DNA from: Bacteroidales bacterium
GTDB lineage: Bacteria; Bacteroidota; Bacteroidia; Bacteroidales; UBA7960
NCBI GenBank assembly: GCA_007125585.1
Contig: SLCY01000008.1
Coordinates: forward strand, 1 to 59,304
DNA length: 59,304 nucleotides
Reading direction: 5' to 3'
The notes under the pieces are model-generated. The model did not search any database. It saw only the letters and a list, made by a program, of their open reading frames with translations, and had not been told where the DNA came from. Position 1 is the first letter of the stretch. The number at the start of each line of letters is the position of its first letter. The position numbers were made by a program, and so were the translations under genes. Positions 18,209 to 27,505 of this stretch are shown piece after piece.

Positions 18209-18315
18209 ACTGAAAAATTAGGACACTTCAACAGGGCGGGCATCTGCAAGCAGGCAATGACAAAAACAGATCGCAAGACACCCCCGCGACCGGCACTTTA
18301 TAGCAAAATTTCCCG

Positions 18316-18323
18316 TATCTTTG
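18316..18323 (+). promoter_or_regulatory. Bacteroidota -7 box (TATCTTTG)
   Basis: TATCTTTG lies 26 bases before the ATG at 18350, a normal distance for a short leader ahead of the relA/spoT gene. Confidence 0.7.
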
Positions 18324-18349
18324 TATAAGGATAACCGGGAGTTTGCATC

Positions 18350-20596
18350 ATGGATGAAACAGCACTCGCAAAGGAGCGTACAGAAATATTGAAACGTTAC
18401 CGTTCGCTGCTGTCCGTTTGTCGTTCCAGGATCAAAAAGGAGGACAGAAAACGGATCAGGCAGGCCTTTGATTTTGCTGCAAAAGCCCACCGTGACCACC
18501 GGCGCAAAAGCGGAGAGCCTTATATTTACCATCCTATCGCTGTGGCCAAAATCGTGGTCGAAGACCTCGGACTGGGCGCTACCAGCGTGGTTTGTTCTCT
18601 CCTGCATGATGTTGTGGAAGACACCGACTATACCCTTGAGGATGTTTCCGAATATTTTGATGAAGAAGTGTCGCGCATCATCGATGGGCTGACAAAGATA
18701 TCGGACATTTTTGACCAGACAATATCCATCCAGGCCGAGAACTTCCGCAAGATGCTTCTTACGTTATCCGATGATGTCAGGGTCATCCTCATAAAGCTTG
18801 CAGACCGGCTGCACAATATGCGAACGTTGGAATCGCTGCCACCTGGAAAACAGTTGAAAGTGGCCAACGAAACGCTTTATCTTTTTGCCCCTTTAGCCCA
18901 CCGGTTGGGCTTTCACGCCATCAAAAGCGAGCTGGAAGACCTCGCCATGAAGTATACCGAGCCGGAAGTGTACCAGACCATCCTGCGAAAGCTGGCGGAA
19001 ACCAAAGAAGAGCGGAACCGCTTTATTCAATCCTTCACCAGGCCGGTAAGAATAGCTTTGCAAAAAGAGAACCTGGACTGTACCATCCTGGCCAGGACCA
19101 AGTCTGTAAGCTCCATATGGGGAAAGATGAAAAAGAAAGAGGTCCCCTTTGAAGAAGTTTATGACGTGTTTGCCATCCGCATCATTCTCAACTCCCCCGA
19201 ATACCGTGAAAAAGCAGATTGCTGGAAGGCCTATTCCATCGTAACGGATATCTACCAGCCCAATCCCGATCGTCTGCGCGACTGGATATCCACTCCAAAA
19301 GCCAATGGCTATGAGTCATTGCACACAACGGTGATGAGCCGTTCCGGTAAATGGGTCGAGGTCCAGGTCCGAAGTGCCAGGATGGACGAAGTGGCCGAAA
19401 AAGGATATGCTGCGCATTGGAAATACAAAGAATCAAAGACTGGAGAAAGCGGTATTGATAAATGGTTGCGAAGGATCAGGGAGATACTCAAAAGTGCAGA
19501 GACCGATGCACTTGACTTTATTGATGATTTCAAACTGAACCTTTTTTCGGACGAGATCATTGTCTTTACCCCAAAGGGAGAGCTCCGGACACTGCCACTG
19601 GGCTCTACCGCCCTTGACTTTGCCTACAGTATCCATACACAGGTCGGGAATCACTGCCTGGGAGCCAAGATAAACCATAAGCTGATGCCGCTGAGCCATA
19701 CCTTGAAAAGCGGTGACCAGGTAGAGATTATCACCTCCAGGAAACAAACACCCAAGCACGACTGGCTCCACTATGTTACAACGGCACGTGCAAAAGGCAA
19801 GATCAAATCAGCACTCAAGGAACAAAAAAAGAAACAGGCCGAAGAAGGCAAGGAGATCCTGGAACGAAAACTCAAACAGCTGAAAATCGAAAACACACAG
19901 GAAAATATTCAAAAACTGGTGGACCACTACAAACTGCGTGCACCGCTCGACCTTTACTATGAGGTGGCCATCGGGAAAATTGGTCAAAAAGACCTCAAGG
20001 CATATGCATCTGAGCAGGATGGAGGGGGGCTCCTCAGCTATATTCGCAACCCTTTTGCAAGGACCAGGGGGACGCAGGAGGTGAAAGAAACGGCCAAAGA
20101 CCCCATCAGGCAACAGCTTAAAGACAAACCCGACACACTGCTCATCGGCGATAACATGGAAAGCCTCAGCTATAGCCTTGCCCCTTGCTGTAACCCTATC
20201 CCGGGTGACGACGTGTTCGGGTTTGTAACCATTCAGGATGGCATAAAAATACACAGGAACAAATGCCCGAATGCAGTACAACTTTTGTCAAAATACGCAT
20301 ACCGCGTGGTAAAGGCCAAATGGATGACCAACAAAAGCATTGCCTTCCTTTCCGGGTTGCGGCTGAAAGGCATTGACGAAACAGGATTGCTGCAAGACAT
20401 CACCAATACAATCTCCAGCGAGTACAATATCAACATAAGGAATATACATATCGACACGCACGATGGGACCTTTGAGGGAGAAGTGATGCTGTATATTCAT
20501 GATACACATCATCTGAACCGCCTGATCAAAAAACTTAAAAAGATCAAAGGCATCAAAAAGGTCACCCGGATCGGAAAAATGGAACCCATATCCTAA
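18350..20596 (+). CDS. Bifunctional (p)ppGpp synthetase/hydrolase, RelA/SpoT family
   Basis: The protein has 748 residues, the standard long RSH length. The N-terminal HD hydrolase domain includes AKAHRDHRRKSGEPYIYHPI and the intact LLHDVVEDT motif, so hydrolase activity is expected. The synthetase domain covers about 240-350 (VYDVFAIRIIL; STPKANGYESLHTTV). A TGS domain follows (IIVFTPKGELRTLPLGSTAL), then a long basic helical region, a Cys-containing segment (LAPCCNPIPGD) and a C-terminal ACT domain (GIDETGLLQDITNTISSEYN). It controls the stringent response. It is probably monocistronic, with its own promoter; glyA lies 141 bases upstream. Confidence 0.95.
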   Translation: MDETALAKERTEILKRYRSLLSVCRSRIKKEDRKRIRQAFDFAAKAHRDHRRKSGEPYIYHPIAVAKIVVEDLGLGATSVVCSLLHDVVEDTDYTLEDVSEYFDEEVSRIIDGLTKISDIFDQTISIQAENFRKMLLTLSDDVRVILIKLADRLHNMRTLESLPPGKQLKVANETLYLFAPLAHRLGFHAIKSELEDLAMKYTEPEVYQTILRKLAETKEERNRFIQSFTRPVRIALQKENLDCTILARTKSVSSIWGKMKKKEVPFEEVYDVFAIRIILNSPEYREKADCWKAYSIVTDIYQPNPDRLRDWISTPKANGYESLHTTVMSRSGKWVEVQVRSARMDEVAEKGYAAHWKYKESKTGESGIDKWLRRIREILKSAETDALDFIDDFKLNLFSDEIIVFTPKGELRTLPLGSTALDFAYSIHTQVGNHCLGAKINHKLMPLSHTLKSGDQVEIITSRKQTPKHDWLHYVTTARAKGKIKSALKEQKKKQAEEGKEILERKLKQLKIENTQENIQKLVDHYKLRAPLDLYYEVAIGKIGQKDLKAYASEQDGGGLLSYIRNPFARTRGTQEVKETAKDPIRQQLKDKPDTLLIGDNMESLSYSLAPCCNPIPGDDVFGFVTIQDGIKIHRNKCPNAVQLLSKYAYRVVKAKWMTNKSIAFLSGLRLKGIDETGLLQDITNTISSEYNINIRNIHIDTHDGTFEGEVMLYIHDTHHLNRLIKKLKKIKGIKKVTRIGKMEPIS

Positions 20597-20885
20597 ACCT
20601 GCCCTGCCATCATATAGGCCAAAACGGGCTTGCTATCCAAAAATATCAGGGGAGGAAAGCGAAAACAATCACCTTATGGGTTGTTCAATAAGATGTAAAA
20701 TCCTGAAATACAGCATAAAATAAAATTATTTATAAGCATTTCAAATAGGTATTTTTTTTCTTACCTTTACCCTTTCACTGTCTGCCCGGAAAAGTTGAAC
20801 AGGTTAGGCGGGTCATTTGTGGAGACAACGGCGCATGATCATGGATGGCAAGTTCCATGTGTATGAAAGATTAAAATTTTAACGT
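20597..20885. other. Intergenic region ahead of the Fur-family gene
   Basis: This A/T-rich stretch has no gene. ATAAA-atta-TTTAT (20720-20733) is a short palindrome-like element that could be a Fur-type operator. TTACCTTTA (20761-20769) differs from the -7 consensus at one base and could be the promoter. CATGGA-tggcaagt-TCCATG at about 20839-20860 is a small hairpin. These assignments are tentative. Confidence 0.3.
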
Positions 20886-21350
20886 ATGAAGGCTACTGAA
20901 AGCAACAAGGAGGTATTGGACAAGGTTAAGAAAATTTTCTCGGATTACCTGGAGAACAATGGTCACCGGAAAACACCGGAACGTTTTACCATTTTACGTG
21001 AGATATACATTACGGAAGGTCATTTTGATGTTGAGTCGTTGTATATCAGGATGAAAAACAACAAATACCGTGTCAGCCGTGCCACATTGTACAATACCAT
21101 TGAACTGCTGCTAAACTGTAACCTTGTCGTCAAGCATCAGTTCGGCAAAAATGTTGCCCAGTTTGAGAAATCTTATAAATACCGCCAGCATGACCACCTT
21201 GTATGCTCTGATTGTGGCAAGTTGTATGAATTTTGCGATCCCCGTTTGCAGGAGATACAGGATTCAGTATCCGACCTGATGCAGTTCAAGGTCACCCACC
21301 GGTCTTTTGCTTTTTACGGGCTGTGTAAGGATTGCCGGGCCGGCAAATGA
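20886..21350 (+). CDS. Fur-family metal-responsive transcriptional regulator
   Basis: The protein has 154 residues. The N-terminal winged helix includes [20 protein letters not shown] and [19 protein letters not shown], with the recognition helix in SRATLYNTI. The C-terminal dimerisation domain carries metal ligands: [17 protein letters not shown] and a final CKDC. The CxxC...CxxC pair should hold a structural zinc. Whether it senses iron (Fur), zinc (Zur) or peroxide (PerR) cannot be decided from the sequence alone. It is followed after 175 bases by purA, which has its own promoter, so it is probably monocistronic. Confidence 0.9.
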   Translation: MKATESNKEVLDKVKKIFSDYLENNGHRKTPERFTILREIYITEGHFDVESLYIRMKNNKYRVSRATLYNTIELLLNCNLVVKHQFGKNVAQFEKSYKYRQHDHLVCSDCGKLYEFCDPRLQEIQDSVSDLMQFKVTHRSFAFYGLCKDCRAGK

Positions 21351-21461
21351 TCTGGTCCGGCTAAAAAACAGATCCCGGAACCCCCGCTTCTTTTATCCTG
21401 TTGAACCTGCATGGCTTGATCTGCCGGCGGGTTCAATCAGTGCCATCCATGAAACATTTAA

Positions 21462-21492
21462 TTTGTTCTCTTTCCAAAATACCTTAATTTTG
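21462..21492 (+). promoter_or_regulatory. Complete Bacteroidota promoter (TTTG-N19-TAATTTTG)
   Basis: TTTG at 21462-21465 and TAATTTTG at 21485-21492 are separated by 19 bases, the best match to the Bacteroidota -33/-7 consensus in the window. The box ends 33 bases before the purA ATG. Confidence 0.8.
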
Positions 21493-21525
21493 GACCGGGA
21501 AACAGATTAAAATGCAAAGGGTATT

Positions 21526-22878
21526 ATGGTAGAAGTCAACAAGGCGGATGTGTTGCTGGGATTACAATGGGGTGATGAGGGCAAAGGCAAGATCGTGGAT
21601 GTCCTGACACCGCACTATAAAATGGTGGCCCGTTTTCAGGGAGGGCCCAATGCCGGACATACCCTTGTGTTTGAGGGGAAAAAGTACATTTTGCATACCA
21701 TTCCATCAGGCATCTTTCACAGGGGGTGTGTCAATCTTGTTGGGAATGGTGTGGTGCTGGATCCCTTCATCATCAATAATGAGCTGGACCAGCTGAACCT
21801 TCCCCTGGATGTGTTGAAGGAGTCACTTTTTGTCTGTGGGAAGGCCCATCTTATCCTTCCTTCCCACCGTTTGTTGGACGCTGCTTTTGAGAAGAAAAAA
21901 GGGAAGGGCAAGATTGGCAGCACCCTGAAGGGGATCGGGCCGGCCTATACGGATAAGGTGGCACGTACGGGTTTGCGACTGGCGGATACGGCATCCGTTA
22001 CTTTCCGGGAAAAATACAATGCACTGAAAGAAGAACATCTGCGGCTGGCTGGCGACCTGGGTTATGCCCTGGATGAACTCACCCTTGACGGATTGTCGTT
22101 CCCGGAATATGAAGATGCGTGGTTTCAGGGGCTGGAACGCCTCAAGGCTTTGCCCCGCGTTCAAAGCGAGGTTTTTGTCAACGAGGCCCTTGACAAGGGT
22201 GCCAGGGTGCTTGCTGAAGGTGCCCAGGGGACCTTGCTCGACATTGATTTCGGGTCTTATCCCTATGTTACCTCCTCAAATACCATCACCGCCGGTGCCT
22301 GTATAGGGCTGGGTGTCGCCCCGACAAGGATAGGTGAGGTGTTTGGTGTCTTCAAGGCATATTGCACCCGCGTGGGGAGCGGTCCTTTTCCCACGGAGGC
22401 AGTAGATGAAGAAGCAACACATTTGCGCGAACAGGGCAATGAATATGGCTCCACAACAGGCCGCCCCCGGCGCTGCGGATGGCTTGACCTGCCTGCACTC
22501 AGGTACGCAGTGATGATCAACGGCGCGACACGTCTCATCATGACCAAGGTCGATGTGCTGAACCGCATGGAGACCATCAAAGTATGTGTTGCATACGATC
22601 TGAATGGTGAAACACAAACATTGCCTCCATTATCATCAGGCCCTGACAACCTCAGGCCCGTGTACCGTGAACTGCCCGGATGGCAATGCTCACTGGAAAA
22701 TGCGGAAACCTTTGAACAGCTACCCCAGGCACTGCTCAATTATGTTGCCATGATAGAAGATTTTGTGAATGTGCCCGTAGACATCATCTCTACAGGTCCC
22801 GACAGGCAACAGACGCTGATAAGGAAAGGCGCCGGCATCCTCAAACGCCTGGCCGTTATTAATGAACCGCAGAAATAG
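21526..22878 (+). CDS. purA: Adenylosuccinate synthase
   Basis: PurA joins IMP and aspartate with GTP to give adenylosuccinate, the first step from IMP to AMP. The protein has 450 residues, slightly longer than the usual ~430. Key motifs are GLQWGDEGKGKIVD (GTP-binding P-loop with the catalytic Asp), FQGGPNAGHTLVF with the catalytic His, GTTLKGIGP-like GSTLKGIGPAY, EGAQGTLLDIDFGSYPYVTS, and GSTTGRPRRCGWLD. All are intact. An exceptionally clear promoter lies just upstream, and a hairpin follows the stop codon. Confidence 0.95.
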   Translation: MVEVNKADVLLGLQWGDEGKGKIVDVLTPHYKMVARFQGGPNAGHTLVFEGKKYILHTIPSGIFHRGCVNLVGNGVVLDPFIINNELDQLNLPLDVLKESLFVCGKAHLILPSHRLLDAAFEKKKGKGKIGSTLKGIGPAYTDKVARTGLRLADTASVTFREKYNALKEEHLRLAGDLGYALDELTLDGLSFPEYEDAWFQGLERLKALPRVQSEVFVNEALDKGARVLAEGAQGTLLDIDFGSYPYVTSSNTITAGACIGLGVAPTRIGEVFGVFKAYCTRVGSGPFPTEAVDEEATHLREQGNEYGSTTGRPRRCGWLDLPALRYAVMINGATRLIMTKVDVLNRMETIKVCVAYDLNGETQTLPPLSSGPDNLRPVYRELPGWQCSLENAETFEQLPQALLNYVAMIEDFVNVPVDIISTGPDRQQTLIRKGAGILKRLAVINEPQK

Positions 22879-22883
22879 CGAAA

Positions 22884-22910
22884 GCCTGAAAGGCATGGAT
22901 CCTTTCAGGC
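22884..22910 (+). terminator. Hairpin after purA, possible terminator
   Basis: A perfect 10-bp stem GCCTGAAAGG / CCTTTCAGGC with a 7-nt loop begins 5 bases after the purA stop codon. It has no T-run after it, so it may stabilise the 3' end rather than terminate by itself. Confidence 0.5.
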
Positions 22911-22994
22911 CTTGAAGATTGAACGGAACGCCGGATCCTTATTTAATCTGTTTATAAATTGCTTTGGCCGCCCCTTCTGCAGGCCAAAATCCCC

Positions 22995-23002
22995 TACATT
23001 TG
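22995..23002 (+). promoter_or_regulatory. Bacteroidota -7 box (TACATTTG)
   Basis: TACATTTG lies about 107 bases before the rubrerythrin ATG (23109), giving a fairly long leader. Confidence 0.55.
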
Positions 23003-23108
23003 TATTGAAACATTGCAATGGCTGTTTGGCCATTGCAACCCAATAAAATAACAAAACGGCCGGACGTTGGCAGACAGTCAATGGTTCATGGCCTCAGAGA
23101 GGATCGTT

Positions 23109-23690
23109 ATGAAGGAAAAAAGCATCAAAGGTACCAGGACGGAGCAGAATCTTTTGAAGGCGTTTGCCGGTGAGTCGCAGGCGGCAAGGCGTTACGAAAT
23201 GTATGCCAAAGTGGCCAGTGAAGAGGGGTATGAGCAGATTGCCCATATCTTCCGGCAAACAGCGGACCATGAGAAGATCCATGCGAAAACTTTTTATGAG
23301 TACCTGGAAGGGGGCAAGGTGGAGATCACCGCTGCTTATCCGGCCGGGAAAGTGGGAACCACCGCGGAAAACCTTGTATCGGCTGCTGCCGGCGAAAACG
23401 AGGAGTGGGCTGAGCTTTACCCGGAGTTTGCGCGTGTGGCAGAAGAGGAAGGCTTCAAAAGGGTGGCCACGTCATTCAAACTAGTGGCCCAGGTGGAAAA
23501 ACATCATGAGGAGCGCTACCTGAAACTGCTGAAGCGCGTAAAAGAGGGTACGGTCTTTGAAAGGCCGCAGAAGACCCAGTGGTTCTGCATCAAATGTGGA
23601 TATATCCACGAAGGGGAGAAGGCCCTGAAAAATTGCCCCGCTTGCCGCCATCCGCAGGCCTGGTTCGAAGAGCTGGCGGAGAATTATTAG
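23109..23690 (+). CDS. rbr: Rubrerythrin
   Basis: Rubrerythrin reduces hydrogen peroxide in the cytoplasm of anaerobes and microaerophiles. The protein has 193 residues, the family size. The ferritin-like four-helix domain carries the di-iron ligands in [21 protein letters not shown] and the second EExxH-type half (VEKHHEERY). The C-terminal rubredoxin-like domain has CIKCG and CPACRH. The ATG at 23109 ([14 protein letters not shown]) follows a purine-rich AGAGAGGA and gives the standard N-terminus; in-frame starts further upstream would add unsupported residues. It ends 41 bases from the convergent E1 gene. Its presence fits an organism exposed to variable oxygen. Confidence 0.93.
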   Translation: MKEKSIKGTRTEQNLLKAFAGESQAARRYEMYAKVASEEGYEQIAHIFRQTADHEKIHAKTFYEYLEGGKVEITAAYPAGKVGTTAENLVSAAAGENEEWAELYPEFARVAEEEGFKRVATSFKLVAQVEKHHEERYLKLLKRVKEGTVFERPQKTQWFCIKCGYIHEGEKALKNCPACRHPQAWFEELAENY

Positions 23691-23731
23691 GCTTTTTGGC
23701 TGTTAGCTATTGGCTATTGGGCCCAGGCTTA

Positions 23732-26149
23732 TTAAAAGATCTGCGGGTATGCGGCCGGGTTGTATTCGTGCATCAGCAGGTAGATCTTCTCAAATACGTC
23801 TTCCGCATTGGGATTGGAAAAATAGTCGCCGTCGGTGCTGTATGCCGCCCGGTGTTCTTTGGCCGTCACCGTGGCTGGTTCAGCATCAAGGTAGCGATAT
23901 CCCTGCTGCTCTTCCAGCACTTTCTGCATCATAAAGGAGGTGGCGCCTCCGGGCACATCCTCATCGAAAAAGACAATCTTGTTGGTCTTCTTCAGCGATT
24001 CCACGATGGTGTGGTGGATGTCGAAAGGCAATAAGCTCTGCACGTCGATCAGCTCCACGGAAATATTGAAGTCCTTCAGTTGGCTGACGGCATATTGTGC
24101 GATGCGCACGCAGGATCCGTAGGTGACCAGGGTCACGTCGCTGCCTTCGCTGATGATCTCGGGTTTGCCCAGCGGAACGGTATATTCACCGATGTTGGAC
24201 GGCATCTTTTCCTTCAGGCGGTAAGCGTTGAGTGGCTCGATGATGAGCGCGGGCTCGTCTGACTGCAGCATGGTGTTGTAGAAGCCGGCTGCCTGGGTCA
24301 TGTTGCGCGGCACCAACACGTGCACGCCACGGATCGAGTTGATGACCATGCTCAGGGGGCTTCCAGAGTGCCAGATCCCTTCGAGGCGGTGGCCCCGGGT
24401 GCTGATGATCATCGGGGCCTTTTGTCCGCCGGCCGTGCGGTACTGAAGGGTTGCCAGGTCGTCGCTGATCACCTGCAGGCCGAAAAGCAAATAGTCAAAA
24501 TACTGTATCTCTGCGATCGGTCGCAGCCCGCGCATGGCCATTCCGATGCCCTGGCCGATGATCGTTGCCTCGCGGATGCCGGTGTCGCTGATCCGCAGTT
24601 CACCGTACTTTTCCTGCAACCCTTCCATTGTCTGGTTGACCCCGCCGATTTTACCCACGTCCTCACCAAAAACCAAAGCTTCGGGATACTTTGAAAAGAT
24701 ATGGTCGTTGTTGGCCACCAGGATCTCCCGGCCGTGGACTTCCGGCGCGTCGTCATCGTAGGTTGGAGGCACCTCCTGCACCTTAAAGGCAGATTGGCCG
24801 GATTCGCTGTACAGGTGCGATGAGTAACGGGTTTGGCTGTCTTCGTATGCTTCTGCTATCCACTGGGTGACGATCTTTTTAAGGGTTGATTCGCCGGGCG
24901 TGCAGGTGTTGCATATCAGGCGGAGGATCTTTTTTCCCGTGGAGATGATGTCTTTGCGCGTGGGCTCGCCGATGCGTGCAAGTTCCTGGAGCAGCGCGTC
25001 GATCTTGTCGACTTTCAGGCAGCGGCAGGTGGAGATATTAACCTTGCTGATAAAATCATCGCGGCGCTCCAGAATGGGCTTCTGGAAATGGTTCCAGGCC
25101 TTGCGCCGGGCTTCCTTTACGCGCTGAAGGGCTTGTTCTTCGATCTCGTCAAGCTCTTTATCACCTGCAATTTTACTTTCACTGATCCATTTTCGCATGC
25201 GGACGATGCAGTCGTTCTTTTTTTCCCATTTCAGGCGTCCGGCAGATTTGTACCTTTCGTGGGAGCCACTGGTGGAGTGTCCCTGTGGCTGGGTAACGTC
25301 GGTGATATGGAACAATACGGGGACATGCTCCCTGCGGCACTGTTCAACCCCTTTTTTATACATTTCTGTCAACCCTTCATAATCCCATGCTTTGCCGGTG
25401 AAAATCCGGATCCCGGAATGGTCCCCGCTGCCCTTCTCAAATCCCTTAAGTGCTTTGGAGATGCTGCTTTTGGTGGTTTGGTATTCGATGGGTACGCTGA
25501 TGCCGTAGCCGTCATCCCACACGGAGACAGCCAGGGGGACCTGCATTACGGCGGCTGCGTTGAGTGTTTCGAAGAAATGGCCTTCGCTGGTACTCGCATC
25601 ACCGATGGTCGCAAAAGTGACTTCATTGCCATTGCGGCTGAACTGTGAGAAATCCTTCAGCCCGTCTTCCTGCCGGTATACCTTTGAGGCCAGGGCCAGT
25701 CCCAGGGCCCTGGGCATCTGGCCGGCAGTGGGGGAGATGTCGGCCGAGGAATTTTTCTGCTTTGTAAGGTCCTTCCACTGCCCCTCCTCATCCAGGCTGC
25801 GGGTGGCAAAGTGGTTGTTCATCATGCGACCCCCGTTGTCAGGGTTGGCTTCGATGTCGGTGTCGCCGTAAAGCTGCGCAAAAAAGCCTTCCAGGGTCAG
25901 CAAGCCCGAGGCCATCATAAAGGTCTGGTCGCGATAATAGCCGCTGCGCCAGTCTCCCTCCTGGAATGCCTTGGCCATGGCCAGCTGCGGCACTTCCTTG
26001 CCGTCACCAAAAATGCCGAATTTGGCCTTGCCCGTCAACACCTCGCGGCGGCCAAGCAAGCTGGCCTGACGGCTTTCCTGGGCAATGCGGTAGTCGTCCA
26101 GGACCTCTTTTTTATATTTTTTAGAATGGGTCTGTCTTTTTGGAGGCAT
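23732..26149 (-). CDS. Fused 2-oxoacid dehydrogenase E1 alpha/beta subunit
   Basis: The protein has 805 residues from the ATG at 26149 (MPPKRQTHSKKYKKEV); an upstream start at 26200 is open but less likely. The N-terminal half is E1-alpha: GRREVLTGKAKFGIFGDGKE, QMPRALGLALASK and the thiamine-diphosphate motif GDASTSEGHFFETLN. The C-terminal half is E1-beta: ALVFGEDVGKIGGVNQTMEG, EATIIGQGIGMAMRGLRPIA and VELIDVQSLLPFD. It would decarboxylate a 2-oxoacid (pyruvate or branched-chain) and pass the acyl group to E2; E2 and E3 are not in the window. Fused subunits of this kind are common in Bacteroidota. The substrate cannot be assigned with certainty. Confidence 0.88.
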   Translation of the reverse strand: MPPKRQTHSKKYKKEVLDDYRIAQESRQASLLGRREVLTGKAKFGIFGDGKEVPQLAMAKAFQEGDWRSGYYRDQTFMMASGLLTLEGFFAQLYGDTDIEANPDNGGRMMNNHFATRSLDEEGQWKDLTKQKNSSADISPTAGQMPRALGLALASKVYRQEDGLKDFSQFSRNGNEVTFATIGDASTSEGHFFETLNAAAVMQVPLAVSVWDDGYGISVPIEYQTTKSSISKALKGFEKGSGDHSGIRIFTGKAWDYEGLTEMYKKGVEQCRREHVPVLFHITDVTQPQGHSTSGSHERYKSAGRLKWEKKNDCIVRMRKWISESKIAGDKELDEIEEQALQRVKEARRKAWNHFQKPILERRDDFISKVNISTCRCLKVDKIDALLQELARIGEPTRKDIISTGKKILRLICNTCTPGESTLKKIVTQWIAEAYEDSQTRYSSHLYSESGQSAFKVQEVPPTYDDDAPEVHGREILVANNDHIFSKYPEALVFGEDVGKIGGVNQTMEGLQEKYGELRISDTGIREATIIGQGIGMAMRGLRPIAEIQYFDYLLFGLQVISDDLATLQYRTAGGQKAPMIISTRGHRLEGIWHSGSPLSMVINSIRGVHVLVPRNMTQAAGFYNTMLQSDEPALIIEPLNAYRLKEKMPSNIGEYTVPLGKPEIISEGSDVTLVTYGSCVRIAQYAVSQLKDFNISVELIDVQSLLPFDIHHTIVESLKKTNKIVFFDEDVPGGATSFMMQKVLEEQQGYRYLDAEPATVTAKEHRAAYSTDGDYFSNPNAEDVFEKIYLLMHEYNPAAYPQIF

Positions 26150-26296
26150 AGAATAAAGGGTTAAAATCAGCCGTTCGGGTTTTTTGTTACAGATGACCAC
26201 AGCACCCGGTGCTCAGAACCTGTTGCTTGTGCCATCAATATAGTAAAAAAACCAACAGCTGAATTGTTCAATGACTTCCCTGTCAACAGGCCAGGG

Positions 26297-26745
26297 TCAG
26301 GTGCTGATCTGATTGAGGCCTGAAACGAATGCAAACACCAGCAACCCGATACCAAGTAACCATAAGAGCAATGCTGCGTGCTGCCATCCCTTTTTTGTCT
26401 GCGGCAGGTTGAAAACCAGGCTGACCCCGAAAAAGACCAGCAACAGCAAAGGGATCCCTATGACAAGGATGACACCCGCCAGGGCAACATTGATAAGCAC
26501 AGTGGCCGGAAACCAGAAATGTAGCATCTCAGGGAGGGTGGTTACCGAAATTTGAACAACAGGGTCCAAAAGTGGCCAGGATATTCCGGTGGCCAGCACA
26601 AAAAGCAGAAGGAGCAAAAGGGTGCCGGTAACAGTGAAGATGATCCCGGCCACCACGGAAATCACCCTGAAAAGCGCATCAAAAAACCGCTCAAAAGCAT
26701 TGCCCGGCCGGCCAGAGAAGTCTTCCAAACCGGTTTCAACTACTC
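26297..26745 (-). pseudogene. Membrane C-terminal part of the split PspC-family protein
   Basis: The frame encodes about 143 residues from a TTG at 26728 and has no good ATG. It begins LEDFSGRPGNAFERFFDALF and then has three hydrophobic blocks (VISVVAGIIFTVTGTLLLLL; LINVALAGVILVIGIPLLLL; ALLLWLLGIGLLVFAFVSGL). In Bacteroidota PspC-domain proteins this kind of membrane segment normally follows the PspC and coiled region in one chain. The frame is open back to the A10 tract at 26746-26755. Adding one A, or a -1 slip there, joins it to the gene at 26740-27384. It is the 3' half of one gene, either truly broken, read by slippage, or mis-sequenced. Confidence 0.65.
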
Positions 26746-27384
26746 TTTTTTTTTTGACCCCTTGCCTTTGGAGAGGTCCTCCAGGTTCTTTTTGATGTCG
26801 TTCAGGTCTTCTTTGATGGACTTTTCAATGTTGGAGAGGTTTATTTTTTCCCCTTTCATGGACAATCTGTCGCCCATGGTGCGGGCTTTTGGTATGACGA
26901 TCCACAATATAATGTACAATATCAGTCCGAACGAATAGGCGAAAAGGGTGAGGAGGAAAATAATACGTATCCAGGTGGGATCAATATTGAAGTAGGCACC
27001 CAGGCCACCGCAAACACCACCGATGTATTTGTTGTCGGGGTCGCGAAACAGCCGTTTTGGCGCATATTCTTCATCAGTTTCTGGGTCTTCAGGTTCAGTG
27101 GTCTCCGCTCCTGCATCATCCTCTCCACTGATCTGTGAGGGTTCCCCGAGCTGGGAAATGGCCTCATCCACATCTTCAATGGTCACCACTTGCCGCTGAT
27201 CCTGCTTTTTTTCCTGAAAAACCTCAGCAATACGGCTTTCAATACCTGAGATGATCTCATCACATCCCACATCGCTTTCAAAATATGCACGGATCTTCTC
27301 AAGATAAGCACTCAGCCTGGCATACGCATCTTCATCAATATGAAACACAATGCCGCTGATATTCACTGTCAATGTCTTTTTCAT
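26740..27384 (-). CDS. PspC-domain stress/envelope protein, N-terminal part
   Basis: The protein has 214 residues from the ATG at 27384 (MKKTLTVNISGIVFHIDEDA). The N-terminal ~90 residues are the regulatory domain usual in Bacteroidota PspC proteins (IEDVDEAISQLGEPSQIS). The PspC domain follows (KRLFRDPDNKYIGGVCGGLG; YFNIDPTWIRIIFLL) with a membrane helix (SFGLILYIILWIVIPKAR). The last part is a charged helix (IEKSIKEDLNDIKKNLEDLS) that stops at KGKGSKKKE directly after ten A bases. The missing membrane part lies just downstream in another frame. PspC proteins act in envelope stress. The PadR-type regulator gene lies upstream, a common pairing. Confidence 0.8.
   Translation of the reverse strand: MKKTLTVNISGIVFHIDEDAYARLSAYLEKIRAYFESDVGCDEIISGIESRIAEVFQEKKQDQRQVVTIEDVDEAISQLGEPSQISGEDDAGAETTEPEDPETDEEYAPKRLFRDPDNKYIGGVCGGLGAYFNIDPTWIRIIFLLTLFAYSFGLILYIILWIVIPKARTMGDRLSMKGEKINLSNIEKSIKEDLNDIKKNLEDLSKGKGSKKKE
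26746..26755 (-). other. A10 tract, possible slippage site
   Basis: Ten consecutive A (minus strand), read TCA AAA AAA AAA GAG TAG in the PspC frame. A -1 shift gives AAA AAA AAA AGA GTA GTT and continues without a stop into the membrane half at 26728. Confidence 0.7.
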
Positions 27385-27505
27385 GGTTTTGCAGTTTGTT
27401 AAAATTACAAAATTATCCTGGTTTATGGTTGACTGTTTTCCTGCAACAACCAGCCCCAAACAGCTCTTCTGGCCACCTTTGACCGGTCCCTTCCAAAAGA
27501 CCGGC

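Noticed and set aside
26198-26211. Inverted repeat AGCACC-c-GGTGCT as a terminator
   Set aside because: The arms leave only one base between them, so no RNA hairpin can form in this way, and no T-run follows.
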